From positions 1 through 64,000 of the forward strand of contig JAJJXM010000118.1 of NCBI GenBank assembly GCA_024516155.1: a DNA stretch of 64,000 bases, read 5' to 3'. Positions 40,675-52,131 of this stretch are shown piece by piece (within the stretch, counting starts at the first letter, position 1; every line of letters begins with the position of its first letter). The position numbers and the translations under genes were made by a program. The DNA comes from Pyronema omphalodes. Taxonomy: Eukaryota > Ascomycota > Pezizomycetes > Pezizales > Pyronemataceae. Below the pieces are notes generated by a model. That model saw nothing but the letters and a program-made list of their open reading frames with translations, was not told the origin of the DNA and did no database searches.

Positions 40675-43411
40675 ACGGGGAAGGAGGAGGGGCAGCGTTT
40701 GACGACGGGGTGATTGGGGGGAAGAGAAAGGAGACGAAGGACGTATCTGCGAGTGCGCTGGTGTAGGCGGACCGAAACCGGGGGGATAGCCGCTTCGTTG
40801 TGCAGAGCTATGATCGGTGTCGAGGTGAAAGCGTTTGCAATTCGGCGGAGGGCAGAGTTTTGTTGTGTTTGCAATATGTTGGCGAGGCTTTTTTGCGCCG
40901 TCCACCAGATCTCACAACCAAAGTCGGACCTAGATACCACACACGCTATGTAAAATGTTCTCGTCGCAGACGGGGACAAACCTGTTTCGTGACGTACGAG
41001 CCTGCGGAGGGCGTTGGGTGACCTAGCGGCGGCCGTCAGTTTTGTTTTTGCGTGATATGAGAAGGAGAGTTTTCTGTCGAAATATATTCCAATCCACCGA
41101 ACTACGTCCTTCCGTCCTCCTTTCGTCCCTGGGGTAATGATGGTTCCGTTTGGCAAGCGTATGTGTATGGTGTCGGTGAGTGTGTGAATGCGGGAGCGGT
41201 AAAAATGCAGCAGTTCGGATTTCGAATCATCGAATGCTACAGCGTTCGCTTGGGCCCAGTCGAAGGCGGTGCGAGCCGCGGCTTCCAGTTCGCGGGCATT
41301 CTCTTCTCTGGTACGACCGTGTGCGACGAGGGCTACGTCGTCCATGTAGCTCGGGGTCCATAACGTGGGGTGAGGCATTTGTAGTTTGTCGAATTGAGGG
41401 CGTAGGTAGATGAGGAATAGAACGGGCGACGCCGGGGAACCTTGGGGGATGCCCATCGTAATGGGTCGCTGTATATCTGTTGGTCCGTCGAATGATAGGG
41501 CTGTTGTCCTATCACTTAGGAAAGTCGAGCACCAGGAGATAACTGCAGTTGGGCAGCCCAGTGTGCGCATTGTCGTGGGGAGGCGTGCGGAGAAGACATT
41601 GTCGAAGGCCCCTCGCACATCTAAGAATAGCGCGGAGGTTACCATGCGGCGCCCCGCGTTCGCTTTGACCTCGTCCGTTAGGGCCATCGCAGCGTCGATA
41701 GCCGAGCGTTTAGAGCGCCCGCCTATCTGGTCTGGATGCAATATGTTGTGTGACTCCGCCATAAGGCTGAGCCGGGTCGCCATAAGTTTTTCTAAGATTT
41801 TTCCCATGCAGTTCAGCAACGCGATGGGTCGATAGGCCTTAACTGCGCTAAAGTCGGGTTTATTCGGTTTCGGGATAACCACCGTCGTTGCTTCGCGCCA
41901 GCATCTCGGGTCGTATCCTTTGTCACCTAACCTTTCATACAGCGCATCGAACACCTTGGGGATTGCATCATAGGCTCTCCTTAGGCATGCCAACGTTATC
42001 GCATCGGGACCGGGGGCTGTCTTGGAGAAGGAGGAATAAATAGCCTGGCGTATTTCTTTGGGGGTGAAGGTGTGGCAGGGGATATTCGGGTGCGTGGGGG
42101 GGATTTCAGTCGGAGGGGTACCTGGGGGGGGGGGGCGGGAAAAGTGCCTGAAAGGCGTTTACTTTCCTTTCAAAATCAACGTGTACCTTATCCACCCCAC
42201 ATACCTGGGTCTTAATTGGGGGGGTCAGTTGGGCGCGTCGGGGGTTTCTGTATCTCAAGGCGGCCCAAACATCGGGGCCTTCTGCGGCGGCCAAGTATTC
42301 TTTCCATAACGTGTCCTTTGCATGTCGTACTCTGCGGTAATGGGTGTTTCGGAGGCTCTTGTACTCTGCATGATGGACTGGAAGGCGAGTTGATTTCCAC
42401 TTCTTTCTTGCGCTCTGCATGTTCTGGCGTGTCGCGCGTAGTTCCTCCGTCCACCATCTCTTCGACCGAGGAGTTGGTGTGAGAGTGGGTGTTGCTTTTT
42501 GGGCAGCCGTTTGAATGGAGTCACGAAGGAGGGCGGCCCATTCGTCCAGGTTACTGGCGGAAGCGTTTGCGCGGAGGTATGTCCAGTATGGGTGACTGGC
42601 CTCAGCGAGGATTTGTAGCTCCCTGGTAAAGGTGTCCCAGTCCGTTTTTTGTCAGTTGAGTCGTGGGGTGGTGGGGGTAGCGGTGGTATGGTCTGGGTGG
42701 AGAGATGTCAGTTGAAACCGGATGACCTCGTGGTCTGAACCCATAGCCAGGTCGTCGTCGACTGCCCAGTTTGTGAGTTCCCTTGTCATCACGGGGGATG
42801 TCAGAGTCAGGTCCAGAACCGACGAGCCAGAGCCGTCTTTGTACTGGTGGGTCAGGACGTCGGGGACGTTCGCCAAATTCCAGTGGTGGGTTTCGATTAG
42901 TTCCACGAGCTCTTCAGCTCGGGCTCTCCTGCGAGTGTTGGAATCCCACAACGGATGGTGTGCGTTGAGGTCCCCCGTGATGACACATCGGCGAGGGAGG
43001 ACGAGGGGGGTGAGGGCTCGGGGTAGGGTGTATAGTTTGGAGATTGGGTCACGTTCATTATATATGTTAAGTAAATAGAAGGGGGGTATTAGGGGTGTGC
43101 GGACCTCAAGGACTTGTAGGTCCGGGTCTTCGGTAAGATCTGGTCGAGGAGTGACACTGATGTGGGGGTTCAAACGAGAGACATATGCGGCGGTCCGGTT
43201 GACTTTGTGGTAACTGCGGGGGGGGGAGCAAAAGAATGAAGTTGGGGTGAGTTATAGCAAGTTTACGGTCCTTGATGTTTACCTCTTGGACAAGAATGAT
43301 ATCAGTGGAAGCGCTTGCTGTGTTCAGCAGTCTTGTGAGGGCGGTGATGCTGCGATTCGTGTTGTGGGACACGATGCGGAGGGTCGGCGCTGATGAATGT
43401 TGTCTATTCAT
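40675..43411 (-). pseudogene. LINE 1c ORF2, endonuclease and RT part, broken
   Basis: The ATG at 43411 overlaps the ORF1 stop (43404-43411). The endonuclease reads LRIVSHNTNRSI, VQEVN, GDLNAHHPLWDS and GSDHEVIRF. Breaks: a frameshift in a G-run near 43220, a TGA at 42652-42654 replacing Trp (family 1: LNWRKTDWE), and a frameshift in a G-run near 42125-42135. From 41993 the RT is open: KAYRPIALLNCMGK, FLDVRGAFDNV, TMGIPQGSPAS, SYMDDVALVAHG. It is cut by Gypsy-2 after CPSSFPV. Confidence 0.85.
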
Positions 43412-45306
43412 CGGCGGTCATGGTGGTATCAGCGATAGGGTTGGTTTCAGCGGGAATGTTGTGGTAGGTGGTGTCCGGGCGGGTTTTCTGCCATGCCTCT
43501 CTCACTATTCCTATCTTCACTGGGCATTTGGTGCTGTACGCTGCGTCTTGGGCGTCAGCATGTCCTGCGGCTACGCAGTTCGAGCATTTCTGAACGGTGT
43601 GGATGCACTTCCTGCCCTTCTGCTTGGGGGATTCTCCACAGAAGTGATATTTGGTTGGGTGTACGGCGGTGCATATAGCGCAGGTAGGGCCATTATCGGC
43701 CGCGCACGTTGCATGGTGGTGGCCAAACTTTTGGCACCTACGGCACTGGTGGATGGGCCTGGCGGAGAAGAACTGGGTGACCTTCCGTGGTTCGAATAGG
43801 ACAACGACCTTTGTGCGCTTCAATGTGTTGTAGTCGTTGATGAAGTTCAGGGAGATCATGACGCTTGACGCCGACTTACCGGCCCGTTTTTCGGGGTGGG
43901 ATATGTATCGCGGTGGTTGGGTCAATCAGGCGGAGTGATTGCGTTCGATTTCGGCTTGCAGGCTTTGCATACCCTCCTCGGAGTCTGGGAAGACATCAGT
44001 TGGTACTCCGTGGACTGCCAGTTTGTACCATTTCTCATTAATGCGGGGGGGCATCAACGCAGGGTGCACTTTGCGGGCGGCTTCAAGTATGAGGGGAAGG
44101 TGGGGGGTGATATCAGCGGGTGTGGTTTGGGGGGGGGGGGTTCAAAATAAGATTTCCTTTAATGTTTATCTTCACCGTTGAGATAGTAACGCTCTCAGGG
44201 GCATTTGCTTTGCGCAAGGCGTCATTGACGGCGACTCCGACTGCTATTTTGGAGCTGTCTGGGAAGGAACAGGGGTCTGGGCATACGATAATAATGACGT
44301 TGGGGCTGGGGGGAGTTTTCTTTTGGGCTTTGGCAGGCTTAGGTGTCTGTTTAGGAGGCGTGGGGGCGGCACCGGGGAACAACCTTTTCGTTGCGGGTCC
44401 TTGTTCTTGCCATGGGGTGGAGGGGTTCAGATCGGGGCAGGGGGCGTGGACAGGGAGGGGGGTCTTGTGTTTCTTGAGCTCGCTTTCAGCTTCAAGACAG
44501 CGTTGTTTCCAGAAGGCAAGTTCCTTGGGGGAGGGGGCAGCGGGGGAGGGTGCATGAATAGAGGGGAGGTCGTTGGATTCGGGGGGAGGTGGACCAGGGG
44601 TAGTTGAGTTCCCGGGGGTGGAGGATTCGACGGGGGAATGAAGGGCTGAAATGTCTTCGTTGGGCAGTATAACGGGGGCAATACGGGACAGAAGGTTGTG
44701 AACGGCACGGATTGTGGATTGGTTTTTGTGGATGGATCGGAACGCCTGGGAGATTCTATCGTTCGTGGCTCTGTCTGCATGTCGGAACATGTCCGTGGCG
44801 GTCTTGACGGTGTTGGATAGTTGCTCGAGGGTCAAGGGGGAATCGTCGGTGGGGGAGGTGTCAGCAGAATGTTGGGTGCGTTTGACGTTGGCTGGAACAG
44901 GAGTGGAATCGGCGGCGATGTCTGTCACGGAGTGGGCGGTGGATGTGGCTTGGCGTTTGTTATTTTTGCCGGTGGTGTTGTGGACGGTGTAACGGGGGTC
45001 ATTGTTGGTGATAGGGTTGGGGGTGTCGCAGTTCACGTCAGGTAGGGTTTTCTTATTATGGGGGGTCTTGGGAATGGCGTTGGCGTTGTTGCGGGTGGCA
45101 GGCGTTGGGGAGTCCGCGCGGGAAGACGCGTCGTCGTCGCTAGAGTCCTCGCTGACGTCAGAGCACGTGACCACGTGCATTTCCGTGTCGGACGCGTTGG
45201 ACCCTTGAGGCTCCGCGTTAGCGCGTTTCTTCGTCGCGAGCGCCCGAGGGGGTGCTTTGTTGGGGGGGAGGGGCTGATCCTCAACAGCGGAGGATCGGGG
45301 AGGCAC
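43404..45306 (-). pseudogene. LINE 1c ORF1, CCHC protein, frameshifted
   Basis: It starts MPPRSSAVEDQPLPPNKAPP and keeps the acidic SDVSEDSSDDDASSRADS segment and the CPDPCSFPDSSKIAVGVAVND domain. It loses frame in a G-run near 44132-44140, and again with a stop near 43926. The C-terminus in the last frame has the knuckle CRRCQKFGHHHATC and CAICTAVHPTKYHFC. It is the homologue of 18419-20329, with clear divergence. Confidence 0.85.
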
Positions 45307-45600
45307 CGGAGTCTCGGAATAAGTTGTTTTCGCGGTGGCGACAAGGAATCCGCGATCAAGATGATGATTTTTGATGTGTGTGGGCGGCGGTGTTGATGGA
45401 ACCGGTTCGTGGGGCTTTTCTCAGGGGCCCGAAAACTCTTTTTCGATGACAACTCAACGAAAAAAAGAGAGCCTGGTCTAGAAAGGCTGCGAATAGGTAA
45501 TTCGGGGCTGCCGAACAATAATCCGCGATACAATCTTGCCATTTCGGCGTGGTTGTTGAAAAGGCAGGGGCGGTCGCTCTGGTTGCTGTGTGGTGCTCGT

Positions 45601-46203
45601 TGCAGGTCGTTGAGTTTCGCCTGAACGGCGTCAAACCTGTCGTTGATGTGGTCCCTTATATCGTACATCTTCTCTTCGACTGTGTCGAAGCGGCGGTGAG
45701 TCTCTTTGTTGTCCTGGTTCACACCTAACAAGGTGAGGGCACTGATCCGTGAGTGGTTTATTTGCAATGATCTGTCCAGGTGTCCTTCGTCACCTGCCCC
45801 GTATGGTTCAAGGATGAACTTGATCATTTTGCGGCGCCAAATATACAGCGATCGGGTAGTTGTCGCTTGTTGCTGGTCTGTTGAGGCCGAGGGAACTGGT
45901 GATCCTGCCAAGACCACGTTCTGGAGGGGTTCTCCAGCACTGTTTCCATCAACTTCATCAACTATTCCATCTCTTCCATCAAAAGTAGAGTTAGATCCAT
46001 CATGAGGAAGGTCGGCTAGAACATTGTACGCGTTTTCGGACCGTTTCAATCGTTGGGCGTTGTTCTGTCGTTGTTTGGGCGACATTTCGTGCGGTGGGGT
46101 AAGCCAAAACTCGTGAAAACTCTGATTTTGCGACAAACGTCAACAAAAACAAGGTAGAATTCCCTGAAAATTCAGAGAATAACGTAACAGAGTGCTGCAA
46201 ATA
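45601..46203 (-). mobile_element. K6, 5' part with ORF start
   Basis: On the minus strand it reads from GCAGCACTCTGTTACG (46203, leader start lost to K7) through ATG 46085 (MSPKQRQNNAQRLKRSENAY) to AKLNDLQ at the LINE 1c joint. The middle section SLYIWRRKMIKFILEPYGAG, then SRISALTLLGVNQDNKETHRR, is the second K type, shared with K5. The ORF is open from the ATG to the joint and continues in frame at 29071. Confidence 0.8.
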
Positions 46204-46592
46204 CGTTTGTTTGTTGTTTGTTTTCTCATTACTCGTTTGCAACCTGAACGTTATGACAAGAGACAGATAAATACAAAGAAAGAAAGAAAAGGAAACGCAA
46301 AAGCAAAAACCCCTGTCTCCACCTCTGCCCTTTTCCTCCTCCCTGCGCTGCATTGTTGTGGGGTCTGTCCCCACTGTTACTACTGGGGTGTGTTGTCCAT
46401 ATCGCGTCGCTGGTTCCAGTGCCCTGCTTGCACAGAGGCCGCCTCGCCGGGCTCCTCCCTTTCCTCCTCCCTTTCCCTCCTATTTTTAACCATTTTTCCG
46501 CCGTTATTTCCTCCACAAAGCAAAAACAAAACCAAAGCAAACTCAAACAGCCGCCGGGCCACCCATGCCCCCACTCTCCTTTCCTCTCTCAC
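46204..46592 (-). mobile_element. K7, 3'-end fragment with (CAAA)n tail
   Basis: It holds only the end of a K element: tail GTTTGTTTGTTGTTTG (plus strand, 46207-46222), a degraded hairpin, the GTGGGGACAGACCCCACAAC palindrome, the GGAGGAAATAACGG block and the last bases of the ORF (GTGAGAGAGGAAAGGAGAGTG). It is 5'-truncated at 46592. Confidence 0.65.
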
Positions 46593-46796
46593 TGTCACGA
46601 ACCGCTAAGGATATGCTTCTGGGAGGGATTATAACCACAGCCGGGCTGTGGTTTGTGGGTGTGACACTGGGGATGGCGTACGTCACGGTTAGGGTTTAAG
46701 CGAGGAGGTGGAGCTAGGGCTAGGCGAGAAGAGTTAGGGTTTAAGCGAAGGACAAGGGGGTAAGTGCGGGATGGAACGAGGAGGGTTTCCTCGGGG
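46593..46796. other. Orphan segment with telomere-like repeats and a palindrome
   Basis: These 204 bases match nothing else in the window. They begin TGTCACGAACC, which could be an LTR end. They hold a perfect inverted repeat CCACAGC-CGG-GCTGTGG (46635-46651) and two direct copies of TTAGGGTTTAAGCGA (46689-46703 and 46734-46748). No reading frame is supported. Confidence 0.5.
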
Positions 46797-46822
46797 TTTG
46801 GTTTGTTTGTTTGTTTGTTTAT

Positions 46823-47432
46823 TCATTACTCGTATGCAACCTTATTGGTTATGACGAGGGTACAGGTTTATAGTGCATGGAAAGTCAAAAGCAAAAACCA
46901 AAACAAAGTCCCGTCTCTACCTCCGCTGATCCTCCCTTAGGCTGTGATTTTGTGGTCCTGTCCCCACTATTACTTCGTTGGTCTTGTTGTCCAACCGCGT
47001 CTGCTGTTCCAGTGCCCTGTTCGCACAGAGGCCACCGCGCCGGGTGTCCTCTCTTTCCTCCACCCTTCCCCTCCCATGTTTTAGCCGTTTTTCCCGCCTT
47101 TATTTCCTCCACGAACAAAAAGAAAAAGATAACCTCCGCCTGCCCACTCTGCCCCTTCCCATCGCGCCTCTCTCCCCTCGTGCAATCCCGTATACCCCTT
47201 CCGCCCTTAAAAACAAAACAAAAGAAAGGAAATAATCAAAGGAAAAACTCTCGTCGTGGAATCCCGTCCCCCCTTCCTTCCCCGGTCCCTTCTCCTTCCA
47301 CTGTCTTCTCCTATCCTACTCCGCCCCCGATAACAAAGGAAACAGAAAAGCAAAGAAAATGAGAGGGAATACATGAAGTCAAAAGAGAGCGACGAATTTA
47401 CAACGCACGGAGAAGTCAAGCGGTGCTGCTCA
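46823..47432 (-). other. LINE 2d 3' UTR
   Basis: This is untranslated, with a purine-rich coding strand. It shows the GGAGGAAATAAAGG block near 47097 and the hairpin near the tail. No A-run abuts the ORF2 stop here, unlike family 1. Confidence 0.7.
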
Positions 47433-50055
47433 TTAGCTGTCAATGAAACGGGGGTGGTCGCGCCTGCGAGTCCTACTTAACCTGGCATGAGCCCATACCG
47501 AAGTAGCGACCTTTGTCGCGGAGATAAACGAAGAGAGAGCCTTTGTGCCGGAGGGGGTGTAGAGGATGTTGTCCAAATTGATCCGGGAATTCCTGTGGAG
47601 TTTGAGATCCTGTCGAAGTGTTGTCCGGGCGTCCTGGTGGTCTGGGCAGCTGAGGAGCAGGTGCCGAGGGGTCTGGGGGGGGTGTAGCGGGCAGCTACAA
47701 CGTCGCGATGGGTAGGAGTCTGTCGGCGGGTGTGCCAGGCAGTCCAGAAAGTATCCGTGTCCTGTACGAAGGCCAAGGATCGGGGTGGAGAGCCACCGGG
47801 GGTTGTCGACGTAGATGGGATCCAGGCGTCTCCGGTGCGGGGCAGAGTATGTGTGTGGTCGATCGGAGGAGGAGTACCAGTGCGTCCACTCGGCAACGGT
47901 CTTTTCGCGTGCTTTCTTGCGTAGCCGGGAGAGCGTAATGGGTAGATTCGCACGGGGGAGGGATTCGGTGGCTTGTTTAGCCAGGCGGTCTGCGGCATCG
48001 CTGCCAGGTATGTCGGAGTGACCGGGGATCCAGTGGAGGGTGACTGTGACGTCGTGTTGTAGTAGGGCTGCGGCTGTCTCGTGTATAGTGTGGGCTATGT
48101 CCTGGCCGGGGCCGCGTCGGAGGTGTGAGGCACGTTGGAGTGCTGCCTTGTTGTCGCTAAAGATGTGCAGTCGACGGTTGTGGAGGTTGAGGCGAGCGAT
48201 GTACTTCAAGCACGTTAAGAGGCATTCTTGAATTGCGCGCACCTCTGCATCGAACACTTCAGCTGTGTCTCCCATAGGTACGATGGCGTTGATGGTGGTG
48301 GGTAGTCCAGAGGTGATGGTGTATCCGGCGCCGGTGCCAGACGCGGTCTGCGACCCGTCCGTGTAGGTGATGATGACATTGCGGCGTCGTCTGAGGTTGT
48401 CGAGGAGTAGGAGGTGGTCGTGTGCTGTCTCGGGTTTCGGGGCTGTGGGGATGTCGACAGTCAAGAGGTTTTCGTCGGCGTCGAGCGGAACGGGGAGGGA
48501 GGTGTCTTCGACCGGTGCGTTGAGAGGGAGCCAAGGCGAGAGAGAGTGTAGAGCGCTGAGGAGGCGCGTGGGTTGTCGTGTGGTGGTGTGCCACGGGTGG
48601 TCGTACTCGTTTGCGATCTCAATAGCGGCGGATTGTAAGCTCGGTATGGGGAAGGATGTGGGACACCGGCGTGCGATCGGATGTGTCGGAGGGAGAGTGA
48701 GGACGCGAAGTGCGTATTGGCGTTGCTTGTGGTCCAGGCATATCGGTACCGGAGGTAGCGCAGTCTCTTTATGGAGCGCCAGTGTGGGAGTCGAGTTAAA
48801 GGCGTTGAGTATGCGGCGTAGGGCTGAATTTTGCTGGGTTTGTAGTTTCGAGGCAAGGTCTCTCTGTCGCGTCCACCATATCTCCGCGCCAAAGTCCGCA
48901 CGGGTTTGGACGCATGCCTGGAAAATTAGTCGGGTCGCGAGGGGAGACAAACCAGTTTCATATCTTGCTAATCGGCATAGCGCGTTGAGCGTTCTTTGTG
49001 CGGCGGCTGTTTTTCTACGTACATGTGCTTTAAAGTTAAGGCGTCTGTCTAGGTACATACCAATCCATCGTACAACATCTTTTTCTCCTCCCTGCGTCCC
49101 AGGGCTCACTATCGTACCGTTTGGTAGTTTCACTTTTTCGTTGTCTGTGATTGCATCTGACCTCGCCCAGTGGAAATGGAGGAGTTCCGTTTTTGAGTCG
49201 TCAAAGGCCACGGCGTTGGAGGCTGCCCAAGTGAATGCTGTGTTGGTGACTTTTTCCAGGAGGCGTGCGTTTTCTTTCCGGGTTCGACTCTGTACGACGA
49301 TTGCGGCGTCATCCATGTAACTGGGGGTCCACGCGAACGGGTGTTCCTGCATTAGTGCGTCGAAGAGCGGTCTTAAGTACAGGAGGAACAGGATCGGTGA
49401 TGCTGGGGAACCCTGGGGGATTCCCGTTTTAATTGGGCGTTGGCGATCTGTTTGTCCGTCGAAGGATAGAGCGGTCGTCCTTTCGGCGAGGAAGGTTTCG
49501 CACCATGTTCGGATTTGTCGGGGGCAGCCTAGCTGGTGTAGTGTCTGCTGCAGGCGGTCGGCGGAGACATTATCGAAAGCTCCGCGTACGTCTAGGAAAA
49601 GTGCTGTGGTGATAAGTTTCTGGTGCTTACCCATTTCGATGTCGTGGACGAGTGCCATTGCGGCGTCGATGGCGGATCGCTGCGGGCGGCCTCCTATTTG
49701 GTCTGGGTGTAACAGTTCCCGGGTCTCCGCGAGTTGTCCGAGCCGAGTCGCCATCAATTTCTCTAACGTTTTTCCAAGGCAGTTCAGCAGGGCGATTGGG
49801 CGGTACGCCTTTGGATTTGCGTAGTCGGGTTTGTTAGGTTTTGGTATAATTACCGTCGTGGCCTGTCTGCACCCGCGGGGATGGTACCCTACAGTGCCCA
49901 GCGTCGAGTATAGATTGGTCAGGTAGGTGGGGACGGCGAGATATACTTGGCAGAGACAGCCAAAGGTTATCCCGTCGGGTCCTGGGGCTTTCGAGGGGGA
50001 AGAGGTAAAGATGGCTTGTTTGACCTCCAACGGCGAGAAGGTCGTCCACGCTATC
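47433..50055 (-). CDS. LINE 2d ORF2, RT to C-terminus, interrupted at its 5' side
   Basis: The frame is open from the LINE 2c joint (IAWTTFSPLEVKQAIF) to TGA at 47433 without a break, 874 codons. It has KAPGPDGITFGCL, motif A FLDVRGAFDNVS, motif B TGIPQGSPAS and motif C SYMDDAAIVV; RNase H with YTDGSQTASGTGAGY, VFDAEVRAI, IFSDNKAAL and WIPGHSDIPG; and a C-terminal CSCPLHPPQTPRHLLLSC. The endonuclease and ORF1 would lie right of the window. The RT is intact as far as visible, so the copy may have been functional until LINE 2c landed in it. Confidence 0.85.
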
Positions 50056-50076
50056 GTTTGTTTGTTTGTTTGTTTG

Positions 50077-50774
50077 TTCTCTCATTACTTGTTTGCAACC
50101 CGAAGGTTATGACAAGGGACAGATAAATACAAAAGAGAAGAAGAAAGAAATGTAAAAGCAAAAACCCAGTCTCCACCTCTACCAGTCTCCTCCTCTTGAT
50201 CGTTGTGGTTGTGGGGTCTGTCCCCACTGTTACTACGGGGGTTTCTTGTCCAAGCGCGTCTGACGTTCCAAGTGCCCTGCTTGCACAGAGGCCGCCTCGC
50301 CGGGCTCCTCCCTTTCCTCCTCCCTTCCCCTTCCCATGTTTAGCCATTTTACCGCCTTTGTTTCCTCCACGTACAAAAGAAAAAGGTAACTCCCGCCGCC
50401 CTCCTCTGCCCCTTCCCCGTGCCCCTCTCTCTCCTTTCGCAACGCCTCGCACTCCTCCCGCCCTCCGAACATAAGAAAAACATCGTCGCACCCAAACAAA
50501 GGAAAGTACGAAAGAAACTCGTCTGCCCTCTCTCGCCTGCCGTCCCCTTCATCTCCCTTCCTGTGCACCATTCCACCATCCGTTCCCTTCTCACCCGCCG
50601 TACCATAAAACAACTCCAACCCGTAAGACAAACAATTGAAAGACAAAGAAAAGAAAACTCAAAACACCCGAACCCCAAGCAGACCCAAGCAACGACCCCA
50701 GCCCGATCCCGTCACCGCGTGCCCGTTCCCTTTCTCTCCGCCTATCCCTCTTCTACCTTCCCCTTTTGCTTGTC

Positions 50775-50811
<37 letters not shown>

Positions 50812-50899
50812 ACAGAAATCCTAAGTAAGAAAGCACTGCAAAATCAGCGCGCGCGAAAGTTCCTAAGGTACTGCGGTCAGTGTAGTCAGCGGTAGGGGT
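50077..50899 (-). other. LINE 2c 3' UTR
   Basis: This stretch holds the hairpin, the GTGGGGACAGACCCCACAAC palindrome near 50215, the GGAGGAAACAAAGG block near 50360 and an A-run (coding strand) at 50778-50806. The frames over 100 codons here are low-complexity. Confidence 0.7.
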
Positions 50900-51341
50900 C
50901 TATCCCCTTCTGCGAGGCTTCTCTAGCCGGGAGTGTGCCCAGGTCGAGGTAGCAACCTTGGTTGCAGAGATAAAGGTGGAAAGAGCCTTGGTGCCGGAGG
51001 GGGTGTCCAGAATGGTGTTTAGGTTGATCCGGGAGTGTTGTCTGAGTTTGAGGTCCTTCCTGAGTGTGGAGCGAGCGGCCTGGAATTCGGGGCAGCTCAG
51101 GAGGAGGTGTCGAGGCGTCTGCGGTGGATGGATTGGGCAGCTGCAGCTGCGGGAGGGGTATGCGTCGGATGGAGGGTGGGCCAAGCAGTTGAGGAAGTAC
51201 CCGTGGCCGGTGCGAAGACCCAGGATTGCAGTTGATATCCAGCGGGGGTTTTCGGTGTACGCAGTGTCCATTGTGCGGCGGTGTGTGGCGGTGTACGTGC
51301 GCGGTCGGGGGGAAGAGGTGAACCAGGTAGCCCAGTCTTCG
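50900..51341 (-). pseudogene. LINE 2c ORF2, C-terminal part
   Basis: It resumes after LINE 1b at EDWATWFTSSPRPRTYTATH and continues as MDTAYTENPRWISTAILGLR with the end motif CSCPIHPPQTPRHLLLSC. It stops at 50900 after EKPRRRG. Joining to the right part across the 12-base duplication keeps the frame. A run of 29 T (50778-50806, A on the coding strand) follows about 95 bases after the stop. Confidence 0.85.
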
Positions 51342-52112
51342 TTTATTTATTTATTTATTTATTAACTCATACACGCATCCAACCGTAAGGTTATGGCGGA
51401 ATCTACAGTAAATACAAAATTAAGAAACCCGGGTGTTAGGCCAAGCTCTCACTGGGTATGCCCCAGAGCTTGTCGTTAGGGTGTGGGGTTGTAGACCCCC
51501 AAGTCTCGTTGTGCTTTTGTTCGTCAGGCGTCGTCTGTTCCAGGAGCCCTGTACGCTCGGAGGCCACCTCGCCGGGTCGTTCCCCCATTTCCTCCACCCT
51601 TCCCCTCCCTTTTTTAACCGTTTTTCCACCTTTATTTCCTCCACAAAGCAAAAACAAACAAGCAAAAGAAAAGAAAAGACGATATAACTCCCCCGGGTCA
51701 ACTCCCCCCCATCGCACCTCTCTCCCCTGTGCCACTACCCTACTCTACGTCCCTCCCCTCGCCCTTCACCACGCTCCTCCCTCTCGGCTCGCCAGCCATT
51801 CATCGTCCCACTCCGTCCACTTCTCTCCGCGTCACCATCTCGTACTCGCCTCATTCGTGCTCCTCCCGTCCGTCTCCACCGCTTCTCTCCTCTCCCTCGA
51901 CTCCTCGCCTCACTATCACTCCCGTTTCAAAAAGAAAAAACACAAGACTCCATTCTCCACAACAACCACGCCTCCGCTCTCCCAGTCTCCCGTCTCCACT
52001 CTCTCCTCGTCATCGTCCGCTTCCTCCATCTCCCCTCTCCCTCGTCTCTCTCTCCGCTCTCGCCTCCCGCTTCTCCCTCCCTCCGTCCTCCTCCTACTTC
52101 TTTTTATTATTA

Positions 52113-52131
52113 TTTTTTTTTTTTTTTTTTT
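52113..52131 (-). repeat. Internal A-run after the LINE 1b ORF2 stop
   Basis: Nineteen T on the plus strand overlap the first bases of the ORF2 stop codon complement. They lie about 770 bases before the (TAAA)n tail. Confidence 0.85.

Larger units (their letters stand above)
29085..45600 (-). mobile_element. LINE 1c, full-length family 1 copy, split by Gypsy-2
   Basis: Without Gypsy-2 and its 5-base duplication it is about 7.0 kb, the same as 1a and 1b. The 5' end on the minus strand is ACGAGCACCACACAGCAACC with a C-rich run (45600), and the 3' end is (TAAA)n at 29085-29100. A 13-base duplication, TGCAGGTCGTTGA, flanks it. The 3' hairpin is degraded here (AACC-TTAC-ATTT). ORF1 and ORF2 are both broken, and the copy is more diverged than 1a and 1b are from each other. 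Confidence 0.9.
46797..50055 (-). mobile_element. LINE 2d, family 2-like copy, split by LINE 2c
   Basis: It has a (TTTG)n tail at 46797-46820, a hairpin AACC-AATAA-GGTT (46838-46850), a 3' UTR to 47432, then ORF2. It is cut by LINE 2c with the duplication TCGTCCACGCTATC (50042-50055 and 63983-63996). It continues at 63997 and beyond the window. It is more diverged from 2a-2c than they are from each other. Confidence 0.85.

Noticed and set aside
46689..46748. Telomere or telomere relic
   Set aside because: There are only two TTAGGG units, each inside a longer 15-base repeat and not in tandem.
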